Origin: Bacillus spizizenii TU-B-10
GTDB taxonomy: Bacteria; Bacillota; Bacilli; Bacillales; Bacillaceae
Assembly: GCF_000227465.1 (NCBI RefSeq)
Contig: NC_016047.1
Span: forward strand, 4,134,857 to 4,198,856
Length of the DNA: 64,000 nt
Reading direction: 5' to 3'
The notes beneath the pieces are model-generated. The model did no database searches. It had not been told where the DNA came from and saw nothing but the letters and a program-made list of their open reading frames with translations. The position numbers and the translations under genes were made by a program. Positions 1 to 8,074 of the stretch are shown piece after piece (position 1 is the stretch's first letter; every line of letters begins with the position of its first letter).

Positions 1-660
1 GTCTATATCAATGCCTGCTTTCAGTAAAAATGCAGACCATAGGAGCTTCGAACAGTTTTTCGCGCCGTCATGGCCGGTATTTCTATTATTGACGAAGTTA
101 AATGAGTATGGGTCGCCGACTCTTGATACCGCCCAGTCGGCAGCGGATGTTTTCTGTGAAGAAGTGACATTGACTGTCTGTACGATGGAGTTATCTTCCA
201 CGTCTCTGGCATTATAAGCGATCTGCCTGACGCCGTCGCTCGGAACAGATTCAACAATTTTGTCAGCGGCGGAGTACATGCCGACGTGGCCATGATTGTA
301 GTAGGCTGTGTAGGAGTTGGTGTAATAGATATTGCCTTTCGCGCTTGTCGGGAGTTTTTTCGTGCCGGATGAGCCGCCCATGATAGACATGCCGCTTTCC
401 TTGGCGAGTCTATCGCCTTCTGCTTTATCTGCTGTGATTTCTTTATAGAACTGTTTCAGAATAACGTCTTGCTTTACGTGCTGCTGTTTGGCAATCTGGC
501 TGGCGGACTTCATGATTTCCTCTGGTGTCGTGTCTGGCTGCAGTGCGGCGATTTCTTCAGCATAATTTGTGGTCTTTACGGCTTTGGCGGGAGAAACAAA
601 CAGGCCGCCACACATTGTAAGCGCTACCAAAAACATTGACAACCGTTTCTTCAACTTCAT
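1..660 (-). CDS. yycO: YycO, secreted NlpC/P60-like (YiiX-type) protein, 3' end outside window
   Basis: The reading frame starts at 660 and stays open for 220 codons to the left window edge, so the C-terminus is missing. The N-terminus is a signal peptide (MKLKKRL, then a hydrophobic run ending SPAKA), so the protein is probably exported. The later part reads GHVGMYSAADKIVESVP, DWAVSRVGDPYSFNF and KNCSKLLWSAF. These fit a papain-like NlpC/P60 (YiiX/YebB) fold with a His in GHVGMY and a candidate catalytic Cys in KNCSKL. The family cleaves amide bonds in peptidoglycan or lipid substrates; the substrate here is unknown. An RBS (AGGAGATG) precedes the start. Named from strong recall of B. subtilis YycO. 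Confidence 0.8.
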   Translation of the reverse strand, partial: MKLKKRLSMFLVALTMCGGLFVSPAKAVKTTNYAEEIAALQPDTTPEEIMKSASQIAKQQHVKQDVILKQFYKEITADKAEGDRLAKESGMSIMGGSSGTKKLPTSAKGNIYYTNSYTAYYNHGHVGMYSAADKIVESVPSDGVRQIAYNARDVEDNSIVQTVNVTSSQKTSAADWAVSRVGDPYSFNFVNNRNTGHDGAKNCSKLLWSAFLLKAGIDID

Positions 661-785
661 TACATCTCCTCTTTTCTTGTGAATGTAGGAAAGGTGATTT
701 CCTCACCCACATTATATTAGGGAAATAAGGAAAGTAACTAGGTGATTTACAGAATTTTTAGAAATCATTTACAGAAGTCTGTCCG

Positions 786-813
786 CAAAAAAAGGCCTTT
801 TTCAGGCCCTTTT
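786..813 (-). terminator. Rho-independent terminator of yycN
   Basis: Read on the minus strand, a GGCCT/AGGCC hairpin with an AAAA-type loop is followed by a run of seven T. It lies just after the yycN stop codon. Confidence 0.75.
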
Positions 814-815
814 TA

Positions 816-1286
816 TTAAAGCTTCTTGCTCATGACCACGTCCGTTTCTTGAAATCCGGTCCGCTCATATAGCTTCCGTGCTGTGTGATTATGGGCAAAG
901 ACGTGGAGGGACAGCTTCCGGATTCCCATGCTTCGTGCCGTTTGTTCTAAAGCCGTTAATGCTTGCTTTGCGTAGCCCTTGCCACGGTACGGTTCATATA
1001 ACCCGAAATCGTAAATAAACGCTTCCTGCTGCGGATGCTCCGGTTCAGCATGTATCCAGAGCCACCCAACGATTTCCTTTTCATTCAGCGTAAGGCTCCA
1101 TAAATGATGATGGGGTGTTTCCAGCCCTCTCGGAAGCAGATCAGAAAAGGTCTGCTTAGACAAAAGCAATGCGTCTTCAGGCAGCCATGTTCCCGCCTTC
1201 AACTTTTCTTCCGCGTAATGCTTGGCCGTGTATGTGAGGTAAGACCGAAATTCTTCTGTCTGCATAGGGGTCAGCATGATTGTCAT
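816..1286 (-). CDS. yycN: GNAT-family N-acetyltransferase YycN
   Basis: This 156-residue protein is a single GNAT acetyltransferase domain. The acetyl-CoA binding motif A is visible as LYEPYRGKGYAKQALTALE (about residues 96-114), after the beta-strand that ends in EAFIYDFG. The end, FAHNHTARKLYERTGFQETD, is the usual C-terminal GNAT motif. It should transfer an acetyl group from acetyl-CoA to an amine, but the substrate cannot be read from sequence. The ATG at 1286 is chosen because AAAGGAGAG lies at good spacing before it. It is monocistronic with its own terminator, between yycO and the divergent rapG. Confidence 0.85.
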   Translation of the reverse strand: MTIMLTPMQTEEFRSYLTYTAKHYAEEKLKAGTWLPEDALLLSKQTFSDLLPRGLETPHHHLWSLTLNEKEIVGWLWIHAEPEHPQQEAFIYDFGLYEPYRGKGYAKQALTALEQTARSMGIRKLSLHVFAHNHTARKLYERTGFQETDVVMSKKL

Positions 1287-1396
1287 CTCATCTCTCCTTT
1301 ATATATTGACTAGAGGATTTTACATAAAATAGAAAGAGGTGTTACTATCAGAATAAGCAACTGAGATTGATAAGTCACTAGAGAAAGGAGTTTCAA

Positions 1397-2494
1397 ATGA
1401 ATAAGATTGCACCCGCAGAAATCGCTAACATGCTCAACGATTGGTACCTTGCCATCAAGAAACATGAAGTTGAAGAGTCCTCCCGTTTATTTGAAGAAGT
1501 AAAGCCTTTATTGGATGACATGGAAGAGGATCAGGAGGTTCTTGCCTACTTCTCCTTGCTGGAACTGCGACACAAGGTTTTGCTTCACGAGGCGAGAGGA
1601 CAGGGCTTTCAGCATGAGGAGCCTTCTCATATGAATGCTACGTCTGACATGCTGAAATATTACTTTTTTCTGTTTGAAGGCATGTATGAGGCCTATAAGA
1701 ATAATTATGACATTGCCATTGGGCTGTATAAAGATGCAGAGCAGTATCTCGACAACATTCCCGATCCGATTGAGAAAGCCGAATTTCACCTGAAGGTCGG
1801 AAAGCTCTATTATAAGCTGGGACAAAATATTGTGTCCCTCAACCATACACGGCAAGCAGTTAAAACGTTCAGGGAAGAGACCGATTATAAAAAGAAACTG
1901 GCTTCAGCGCTGATCACCATGTCAGGCAATTTTACCGAGATTGGGCAGTTTGAAGAAGCTGAAACATATTTGGACGAAGCAATTCGGATCACGAGAGAAT
2001 TAGAGGATCATTTTTTTGAAGCCCAGCTTTTGCATAACTTCGGCCTTCTTCATGCGCAAAGCGGCAAGTCCGAAGAGGCGGTCTCTAAATTAGAAGAGGC
2101 CTTACAGAACGAAGAATACGCCTGCTCTGCCTATTACTATCATTCTGTCTACTTGCTCATACGAGAGCTGTTTAAGATCAAAAAGAAAGAACAGGCCTTA
2201 TCTTATTACCAAGATGTGAAGGAAAAATTGACTGCTGAGCCGAATAGAATATGTGAGGCAAAAATAGACATTTTGTATGCCATTTATGCAAAAGGAGGTC
2301 ATGCGGAAACGTTTCACTTATGCAAACAATATATGGATGATTTGGTGTCCGAGAAAGAGTATGACAGTGTAAGAGAACTTTCCATTTTGGCTGGAGAACG
2401 GTATAAGGAGCATGAGCTTTACAAAGAAGCTGCCCACTTTTTTTATGAAGCATTACAAATTGAAGAACTCATCAAACGAACGGAGGTTATATAA
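1397..2494 (+). CDS. rapG: RapG, TPR response-regulator aspartate phosphatase / DegU inhibitor
   Basis: A 365-residue Rap protein: an N-terminal three-helix bundle (about 1-70), then helix-turn-helix pairs of tetratricopeptide repeats, for example EKAEFHLKVGKLYYKLGQN and AEFEEAETYLDEAIRITRE-like segments. Rap proteins sense Phr pentapeptides on the concave TPR surface. In B. subtilis RapG is known to block DNA binding by DegU and to be antagonised by PhrG. GAGAAAGGAG precedes the ATG. The stop codon is immediately followed by the phrG start, the standard rap-phr cassette layout. No ComA box was seen in the short upstream region. Confidence 0.92.
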   Translation: MNKIAPAEIANMLNDWYLAIKKHEVEESSRLFEEVKPLLDDMEEDQEVLAYFSLLELRHKVLLHEARGQGFQHEEPSHMNATSDMLKYYFFLFEGMYEAYKNNYDIAIGLYKDAEQYLDNIPDPIEKAEFHLKVGKLYYKLGQNIVSLNHTRQAVKTFREETDYKKKLASALITMSGNFTEIGQFEEAETYLDEAIRITRELEDHFFEAQLLHNFGLLHAQSGKSEEAVSKLEEALQNEEYACSAYYYHSVYLLIRELFKIKKKEQALSYYQDVKEKLTAEPNRICEAKIDILYAIYAKGGHAETFHLCKQYMDDLVSEKEYDSVRELSILAGERYKEHELYKEAAHFFYEALQIEELIKRTEVI

Positions 2495-2611
2495 ATGAAA
2501 AAATTTCTGATTGGTGCAGGCGTCGCAGCGGTGATTTTATCAGGATGGTTTATTGCAGATCATCAAACCCATTCACAGGAGATGAAAGTCGCTGAGAAAA
2601 TGATTGGATAA
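2495..2611 (+). CDS. phrG: PhrG, secreted quorum-sensing pentapeptide precursor
   Basis: A 38-residue precursor too short for most ORF finders. It has a Lys-Lys start, a hydrophobic export segment (GAGVAAVILSGWFIA), a polar stretch and the C-terminal pentapeptide EKMIG, preceded by KVA. EKMIG is the mature PhrG signal known from B. subtilis. It is secreted, trimmed, re-imported by the Opp permease, and then inhibits RapG. The ATG directly abuts the rapG stop, so translation is probably coupled (GGAGG lies inside the end of rapG). Rap-phr pairs often also have a sigma-H promoter inside rap; I did not identify one with confidence. Confidence 0.92.
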   Translation: MKKFLIGAGVAAVILSGWFIADHQTHSQEMKVAEKMIG

Positions 2612-2614
2612 ATG

Positions 2615-2644
2615 AAAAACCCCCGCGGGATGCGGGGGTTTTCT
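2615..2644. terminator. Bidirectional terminator between phrG and rocF
   Basis: A CCCCCGC/GCGGGGG hairpin is flanked by A5 on the left and TTTTCTT on the right. It can end rapG-phrG on the plus strand and rocDEF on the minus strand. Confidence 0.85.
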
Positions 2645-2646
2645 TA

Positions 2647-3537
2647 TTACAGCAACTTTTTCCCTAGCAGGGATTCTACGAGCTCTACTGCTGTTTGGCC
2701 AGTCTTGTTTTCGTGATCAAGAATCGGGTTGACCTCAACGAATTCAGCTGAGGTAATGATACCTGCGTCATACAGCATTTCCATAGCCAGGTGGCTCTCC
2801 CGGTAGCTGATGCCGCCCACGACAGGGGTTCCGACACCCGGTGCGTCGTTTGGATCAAGTCCGTCCAGATCAAGGCTGAGATGGACGCCGTCACATGCTG
2901 ATAAATAATCAAGGGTTTCTTCGATCACCTTTGTCATGCCGAGACGGTCGATTTCGTGCATCGTGTACACCTTCATGCCGCTTTCCTTAATATACTTACG
3001 CTCCCCTTCATCAAGTGACCGGGCGCCGATGATGACGACGTTTTCCGGTTTGATTTTAGGTGCATAGCCTTCAAGCTTAACCAGTGACTCGTGGCCGATG
3101 CCGAGGCTGACGGCAAGCGGCATGCCGTGAATATTTCCTGATGGTGATGTTTCAAGTGTATTCAGGTCGCCGTGCGCGTCATACCAGATGACGCCGAGAT
3201 TATCGTAATGCTTCGCTGTGCCTGCCAGCGTGCCGATCGCAATACTGTGGTCGCCGCCCAGGACAAGCGGGAATTTTTTCTCTTCGATGACTTTGTTGAC
3301 CTTTTGAGCGAGCTTTTCATTTCCCGCCAATACGGAATTTAGGTTTTTTAATTCTTCATCGTTTTTGATCTTTTCGCGGCTGATCGGAATGTCACCGAGA
3401 TCTTCAACCGTATAGCCCATGTCTGACAGCCTCTCGATCAAATGGGCGTACCGGATGGCACTCGGGCCCATGTCCACTCCGCGTCGTGCTTGTCCTAAAT
3501 CCATTGGCATTCCAATAACCGAAATCGTTTTATCCAT
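2647..3537 (-). CDS. rocF: Arginase RocF
   Basis: Arginase hydrolyses L-arginine to ornithine and urea, the first step of the Roc pathway. The 296-residue ureohydrolase carries all manganese-ligand motifs: GGDHS (about 94-98), DAHGD (120-124) and SLDLDGLDP (221-229). The ATG at 3537 (MDKTISVIG) is chosen because it matches the known N-terminus; an in-frame start four codons upstream is less likely. It is the last gene of rocD-rocE-rocF and relies on the sigma-54 promoter upstream of rocD. The product ornithine feeds RocD and then proline or glutamate synthesis, supplying nitrogen and carbon. Confidence 0.96.
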   Translation of the reverse strand: MDKTISVIGMPMDLGQARRGVDMGPSAIRYAHLIERLSDMGYTVEDLGDIPISREKIKNDEELKNLNSVLAGNEKLAQKVNKVIEEKKFPLVLGGDHSIAIGTLAGTAKHYDNLGVIWYDAHGDLNTLETSPSGNIHGMPLAVSLGIGHESLVKLEGYAPKIKPENVVIIGARSLDEGERKYIKESGMKVYTMHEIDRLGMTKVIEETLDYLSACDGVHLSLDLDGLDPNDAPGVGTPVVGGISYRESHLAMEMLYDAGIITSAEFVEVNPILDHENKTGQTAVELVESLLGKKLL

Positions 3538-3610
3538 CTGTGATTCCACCTCAACATATAAGATAATGTCCTATGCGGGTTATAACAAAGATGACTTGCG
3601 GACAACGTTT

Positions 3611-5014
3611 TTAAAGCTCTAGCTGACGATTTGCCTGCTGGCGTTTTTTAATGACGACATGATAAATGATGTAGCAAATGACCATAAACGGTATGCCGCA
3701 ATACAGCGCGATACGCTGCTCTGGATCAAATGCAAGGCTGATGAGAACGACCGTATTTAACGTCAGGCCAACCAGCGGAAGCACCGGATACAGCGGTGTT
3801 TTGAATTTCAGGTCTTCTGTCTTGCCGCCTTCACGGATATATTTGCGTCTGAACATGATTTGGGAAAGCGAAATCGTAATCCAGCCGACCTGTGCGCTCA
3901 TGCCCGCCAATGATAATAGCACCATATATACGGTTTCAGCCTGCGCAAATTTTGTCAGAAGTGACAGGCAGGCCACAGCCATCGTTACGATTAACGAGTA
4001 CATCGGCACACCGCGTTGATTTGTTTTGCCCAGCGCTTTGAAGGCCTGTCCTTCATTCGCCATCGCGTACAGGATACGTGTCGATGCGTATAAACCTGAA
4101 TTCGCAACAGATAAGAGCGCAATCAATATAACAAAGTTCATGATATCAGCAGCATACGGGATTCCGATTTGCTCAAATACGACAACAAACGGACTTTCCA
4201 CGACTCCAGCCTGTTTCCACGGAATCATGCCGGCAATGACAACGATGGAAAGAACAAAGAAGACAAGTGTTCTCCATACTGTCTGTTTGATGGACCGCGG
4301 AATTGTTTTTTCAGGGTCTTCACTTTCTCCTGCTGCAACCCCGATCAGCTCAGTTCCCTGAAACGCAAAGTTCACGGTAATCATCGTAATCAGCATTGCC
4401 TTTATGCCGTTCGGAAATAACCCGTCTTCATAAAAATGTGTCAGAAACGGCGCCTGCTCTCCACCCTTCAGGTTAATCAGGCCAAACATGGCAGCTCCGC
4501 CGAGAATAATAAATAAAAGGATAATCAAGATTTTAATCCCGGAAAACCAAAATTCAGATTCTGCAAAGGCTTTCGCGGTTATCGCATTTAGTAAAAACAT
4601 CAGTGCCGCAAATACAAGACACCAAATCCAGACCTCCACATGCGGAAACCAACGCTGCATCAGCTGTCCCGCTGATAAGAATTCAATAGCGCATGTAACT
4701 GCCCAGCCGAGCCAGTACAGCCAGCCGAACGCAAACCCGAAGGCCGGGCTGATAAATTTTGTCGCATAGGTCTGAAAGGACCCCGACACAGGAAAGGCGA
4801 CCGCCAGCTCCCCTAAGCAAAGCATGGTCAAAAACATGATAAAGCCGCCCACTAAATAGGACAGAACCGCGCCGAGCGGTCCCGCCTGGTTAATGGTAAA
4901 TCCGGTTCCAAGGAAGAAACCGGTTCCGATCACTCCGCCCAATGAAATCATGAACAAGTGGCGTGATTTCATTGTCCGCTGGAGCTGATTTCCGTTATCT
5001 TGGTTTGTATTCAC
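3611..5014 (-). CDS. rocE: Arginine/ornithine permease RocE (APC family)
   Basis: A 467-residue amino-acid permease of the APC superfamily with about 12 membrane helices. The N-terminal signature HLFMISLGGVIGTGFFLG (TM1 with the unwound GxG segment) is characteristic of the AAT subgroup. It imports arginine and ornithine for the Roc pathway. The GTG at 5012-5014 is preferred: AAGGGGTG lies just upstream, and the 467-residue length fits the B. subtilis protein. An in-frame extension would add 26 non-hydrophobic residues. It lies between rocD and rocF in the operon; the 223-bp gap to rocD is unusually long and holds a possible extra promoter. Confidence 0.93.
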   Translation of the reverse strand: MNTNQDNGNQLQRTMKSRHLFMISLGGVIGTGFFLGTGFTINQAGPLGAVLSYLVGGFIMFLTMLCLGELAVAFPVSGSFQTYATKFISPAFGFAFGWLYWLGWAVTCAIEFLSAGQLMQRWFPHVEVWIWCLVFAALMFLLNAITAKAFAESEFWFSGIKILIILLFIILGGAAMFGLINLKGGEQAPFLTHFYEDGLFPNGIKAMLITMITVNFAFQGTELIGVAAGESEDPEKTIPRSIKQTVWRTLVFFVLSIVVIAGMIPWKQAGVVESPFVVVFEQIGIPYAADIMNFVILIALLSVANSGLYASTRILYAMANEGQAFKALGKTNQRGVPMYSLIVTMAVACLSLLTKFAQAETVYMVLLSLAGMSAQVGWITISLSQIMFRRKYIREGGKTEDLKFKTPLYPVLPLVGLTLNTVVLISLAFDPEQRIALYCGIPFMVICYIIYHVVIKKRQQANRQLEL

Positions 5015-5141
5015 ATTCTGCACCCCTTCAGCAACTTGTATTGGATCTAAGCTGGAACATCTACATGGTGCGTATCCCAGTTTGCTGTCCAAAGAGTCTC
5101 TATCTATTTAATATAAAATTCACTTCTTCTCATAAAGATAC

Positions 5142-5169
5142 ATTATACTAAAATACTGTAGCTGAGCAA
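5142..5169 (-). promoter_or_regulatory. Candidate sigma-A promoter upstream of rocE
   Basis: On the minus strand, TTGCTC is followed after 16 bases by a perfect TATAAT. It lies in the 223-bp rocD-rocE gap, about 130 bp before the rocE start. Function is inferred only; the known rocDEF control is through sigma-54. Confidence 0.4.
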
Positions 5170-5237
5170 ATAGGGAGTGCTTATTTTTCTGTTGTAAATT
5201 TATACAAACGAAGTGAATATCCCGCCATGGTGCGGAA

Positions 5238-6443
5238 TTATGCGTTTTGCAGCACGTGCTTAATTTTCTCTATCGCCCAATCTAAATCCTTTTTGGAAAT
5301 GATTAATGGCGGTGCAAAACGAATGACTGTATCATGCGTTTCCTTGCATAAAAGCCCTTCTTCCTTCAAACGCTCACAATAAGGGCGTGCGGCTTCTTTC
5401 AATTCCACACCGATAAACAGCCCTCTGCCGCGGACTTCTTTAATGATAGGGTTGTCAATGCTCTCAAGTTCGCTTTTAAAGTATTCGCCAAGCTCAAGAG
5501 AACGATCCGCCAGCTTTTCATCCTCCAGCACTTCCAATGAGGCGATAGACACTGCACAAGCAAGCGGGTTTCCGCCAAATGTGGAGCCGTGTGAGCCAGG
5601 GTTAAACACGCCTAAGATCTCGCGGTCCGCCGCAATGCAGGAGATCGGGAACACACCGCCGCCTAGCGCTTTACCCAAGATGTACATATCCGGAACAATG
5701 CCGTCCCAGTCACAGGCAAACGTCTTGCCTGTACGTCCAAGACCCGTCTGAATTTCATCAGCAATAAACAGAACATTCTCTTCCTTACAAATCGCCGCCG
5801 CTTCCTGCAAAAACCCTTCAGGCGGAATGACAATGCCCGCTTCGCCTTGAATCGGTTCGAACAAGTATGCCGCTGTATTCGGCGTAATCGCCTGACGAAG
5901 CGCTTCCGCATCTCCGTACGGAATTAATTTGATTCCCGGAAGCATCGGGCCGAATCCTCTTTTATATTCCTCTTCAGAAGAAAGAGATACCGCCAGCATC
6001 GTCCGGCCGTGGAAGTTCCCGACACATGCGATAATTTCCGCTTGATTGTCGGCTACGCCTTTCACTTCATAAGCCCAGCGTCTTGCCGCTTTCACCGCAG
6101 ATTCAACCGCTTCAGCTCCTGTATTCATCGGCAGAATCATCTCTTTGCCCGTTAGTTTAGCTGTTTTTTCGTAAAAAGGCCCAAGCTGATCGTTGTGAAA
6201 CGCGCGTGATGTGAGGGTGATTTTATCAGCCTGATCCTTCAATGCCTGAATAATTTTCGGGTGTCTGTGACCCTGGTTTACCGCAGAATAAGCACTCAGC
6301 ATATCCATATATTCATTGCCTTCCGGGTCCTTTACCCAAGCACCCAGCGCTTCAGAAATGACAATCGGGAGCGGGTGGTAATTGTTGGCTCCATAATGAG
6401 ACGTCTGATCAATAATTTCTTTGGATTTAGATAAAGCTGGCAT
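5238..6443 (-). CDS. rocD: Ornithine aminotransferase RocD
   Basis: A PLP enzyme of class III aminotransferases. It moves the delta-amino group of ornithine to 2-oxoglutarate, giving glutamate semialdehyde. Family marks: [17 protein letters not shown], the GNFHGRT cofactor segment, [12 protein letters not shown] with the pyridine-binding Asp, and the Schiff-base lysine in [11 protein letters not shown]. The length of 401 residues from the ATG at 6443 is typical, with a strong RBS (AAGGGGG). Longer in-frame starts at 6524 would overlap the promoter and are rejected. First gene of rocDEF, expressed when RocR is activated by arginine or ornithine. Confidence 0.95.
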   Translation of the reverse strand: MPALSKSKEIIDQTSHYGANNYHPLPIVISEALGAWVKDPEGNEYMDMLSAYSAVNQGHRHPKIIQALKDQADKITLTSRAFHNDQLGPFYEKTAKLTGKEMILPMNTGAEAVESAVKAARRWAYEVKGVADNQAEIIACVGNFHGRTMLAVSLSSEEEYKRGFGPMLPGIKLIPYGDAEALRQAITPNTAAYLFEPIQGEAGIVIPPEGFLQEAAAICKEENVLFIADEIQTGLGRTGKTFACDWDGIVPDMYILGKALGGGVFPISCIAADREILGVFNPGSHGSTFGGNPLACAVSIASLEVLEDEKLADRSLELGEYFKSELESIDNPIIKEVRGRGLFIGVELKEAARPYCERLKEEGLLCKETHDTVIRFAPPLIISKKDLDWAIEKIKHVLQNA

Positions 6444-6500
6444 ATTTGAATTCCCCCTTGTTTTCTGTTTCAACATGTTATCCTGCTTTCCCTTTTTATA

Positions 6501-6519
6501 AATGCAAGTTCTGTGCCAA
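6501..6519 (-). promoter_or_regulatory. Sigma-54 (SigL) -24/-12 promoter of rocDEF
   Basis: The minus strand reads TTGGCACAGAACTTGCATT. This is a near-consensus TTGGCAC-N5-TTGC sigma-54 element 58 bp upstream of the rocD start codon. It needs the activator RocR, encoded next door. Confidence 0.92.
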
Positions 6520-6601
6520 ATCAAGATTTCGTGTGTTTTCTACAAATTTCGTGGACAAGGTGCAAAAACATTCAGATATTTCGAGCAAAAATTTCAGCAA
6601 G

Positions 6602-6618
6602 TGCAAAATTCTTTTGCA
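6602..6618. promoter_or_regulatory. RocR upstream activating palindrome
   Basis: TGCAAAATTCTTTTGCA is a perfect 7-bp inverted repeat with a 3-bp centre, about 85 bp upstream of the sigma-54 promoter. RocR-type enhancer sites in B. subtilis have this form. A weaker TGCAAAA half site at about 6561 may be the second site. The palindrome also overlaps the rocR promoter region, which fits autoregulation. Confidence 0.8.
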
Positions 6619-6683
6619 TATCCTCTCCATTCTTTTATAAAATAGAAGCAATATTAAGAAAATAATTGAGGGAGGTTCATACA

Positions 6684-8072
6684 GTGGTCAAAGACAGCGA
6701 GTTCCTCACGTTAGTGTTTCAAAGCATTTTGGATGAAATCGATGTTGGCCTGCACGTGGTAGACGAGCACGGAAACACGATCGTTTATAACAATAAAATG
6801 ATGCAAATTGAAGATATGGAGAAGCATGACGTCCTGAATAAAAACCTGATGGATGTGTTTATGTTTTCAAAACAGCAGGACAGCACGCTTGTACAGGCCC
6901 TTCAGGAAGGCAAAACAATTAAAAACGTCAAACAGAGCTATTTCAATAATAAAGGGCAGGAAATAACGACGATTAATCATACATATCCCATCGTCAAGGA
7001 CGGCAAGATCAGGGGCGCAGTCGAAATTGCCAAGGATGTGACAAAGCTTGAACGGCTGATCAGGGAGAATATGAACAAAAAAGGCAACACAACCTATACG
7101 TTTGACAGCATTCTCGGCACCAGTCCGGCCATTCAAGACGTCATCGAAAACGCCAAGCGGGCAACGCGGACGTCATCATCTGTCCTTCTCGCAGGCGAAA
7201 CCGGCACTGGAAAAGAGCTGTTTGCGCAAAGTATCCACAACGGCAGCGATCGTTCAGGAGGCCCGTTTATTTCACAAAACTGCGCGGCACTGCCAGACAG
7301 CCTTGTGGAAAGCATTTTGTTTGGAACGAAAAAAGGCGCGTTTACCGGCGCTGTAGACCAGCCCGGCCTGTTTGAACAAGCGCATGGCGGCACGCTGCTG
7401 TTAGATGAAATCAACTCGCTGAATCTCAGTCTTCAGGCGAAGCTGCTGCGCGCCCTTCAAGAACGGAAAATCAGGCGCATTGGTTCGACAAAGGATACAC
7501 CGATTGACGTGCGTATTATTGCCACGATGAACGAAGACCCGATTGATGCGATTGCGGGCGAACGAATGCGGAAGGACTTGTATTACAGGCTGAGCGTCGT
7601 GACGCTCATTATCCCGCCGCTTCGGGAACGAAAGGAAGACATTTTGCTTCTCGCGTCGGAGTTCATTCAGAAAAACAACCACCTGTTCCAAATGAATGTC
7701 GAACACATCAGCGAAGATGTGAAGCAATTTTTCCTATCCTACGACTGGCCGGGAAATATACGTGAGCTTGAGCATATGATCGAAGGCGCAATGAATTTCA
7801 TGACGGACGAGCAAACGATTACGGCTTCTCATCTGCCCTATCAATACCGCATGAAAATCAAGCCGGCTGACATCCCGGAGCCTGAAACACCAAGACACCA
7901 GCCGGCCGCAGACTTAAAGGAAAAAATGGAGAGCTTCGAAAAATACGTGATTGAGAACGTGTTAAGAAAACACGGCCATAACATCTCGCAAGCTGCTCAG
8001 GAGCTTGGCATCAGCAGACAAAGCCTCCAATACAGGCTGAAGAAATTTTCTCAACCGCCTGCCGAATCATAA
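6684..8072 (+). CDS. rocR: RocR, sigma-54-dependent activator of arginine catabolism
   Basis: An NtrC/NifA-type enhancer-binding protein of 462 residues. It has an N-terminal PAS-like sensor (about 10-125), a central AAA+ domain with Walker A GETGTGKE, the sigma-54 contact loop GAFTGA and Walker B GGTLLLDEI, and a C-terminal Fis-type helix-turn-helix (NISQAAQELGISRQSLQYRL). It activates rocABC, rocDEF and rocG in response to ornithine or citrulline. GTG at 6684 is chosen over an upstream TTG because GGGAGG precedes it at 10 bp. The C-terminal tail after KKF reads SQPPAES, unlike the 168 tail as I recall it, just where the accessory island begins. Confidence 0.94.
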   Translation: MVKDSEFLTLVFQSILDEIDVGLHVVDEHGNTIVYNNKMMQIEDMEKHDVLNKNLMDVFMFSKQQDSTLVQALQEGKTIKNVKQSYFNNKGQEITTINHTYPIVKDGKIRGAVEIAKDVTKLERLIRENMNKKGNTTYTFDSILGTSPAIQDVIENAKRATRTSSSVLLAGETGTGKELFAQSIHNGSDRSGGPFISQNCAALPDSLVESILFGTKKGAFTGAVDQPGLFEQAHGGTLLLDEINSLNLSLQAKLLRALQERKIRRIGSTKDTPIDVRIIATMNEDPIDAIAGERMRKDLYYRLSVVTLIIPPLRERKEDILLLASEFIQKNNHLFQMNVEHISEDVKQFFLSYDWPGNIRELEHMIEGAMNFMTDEQTITASHLPYQYRMKIKPADIPEPETPRHQPAADLKEKMESFEKYVIENVLRKHGHNISQAAQELGISRQSLQYRLKKFSQPPAES

Positions 8073-8074
8073 CC

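Noticed and set aside
816-1313. Plus-strand frame of 69 codons opposite yycN
   Set aside because: Shadow of the GNAT gene with no RBS or domain.
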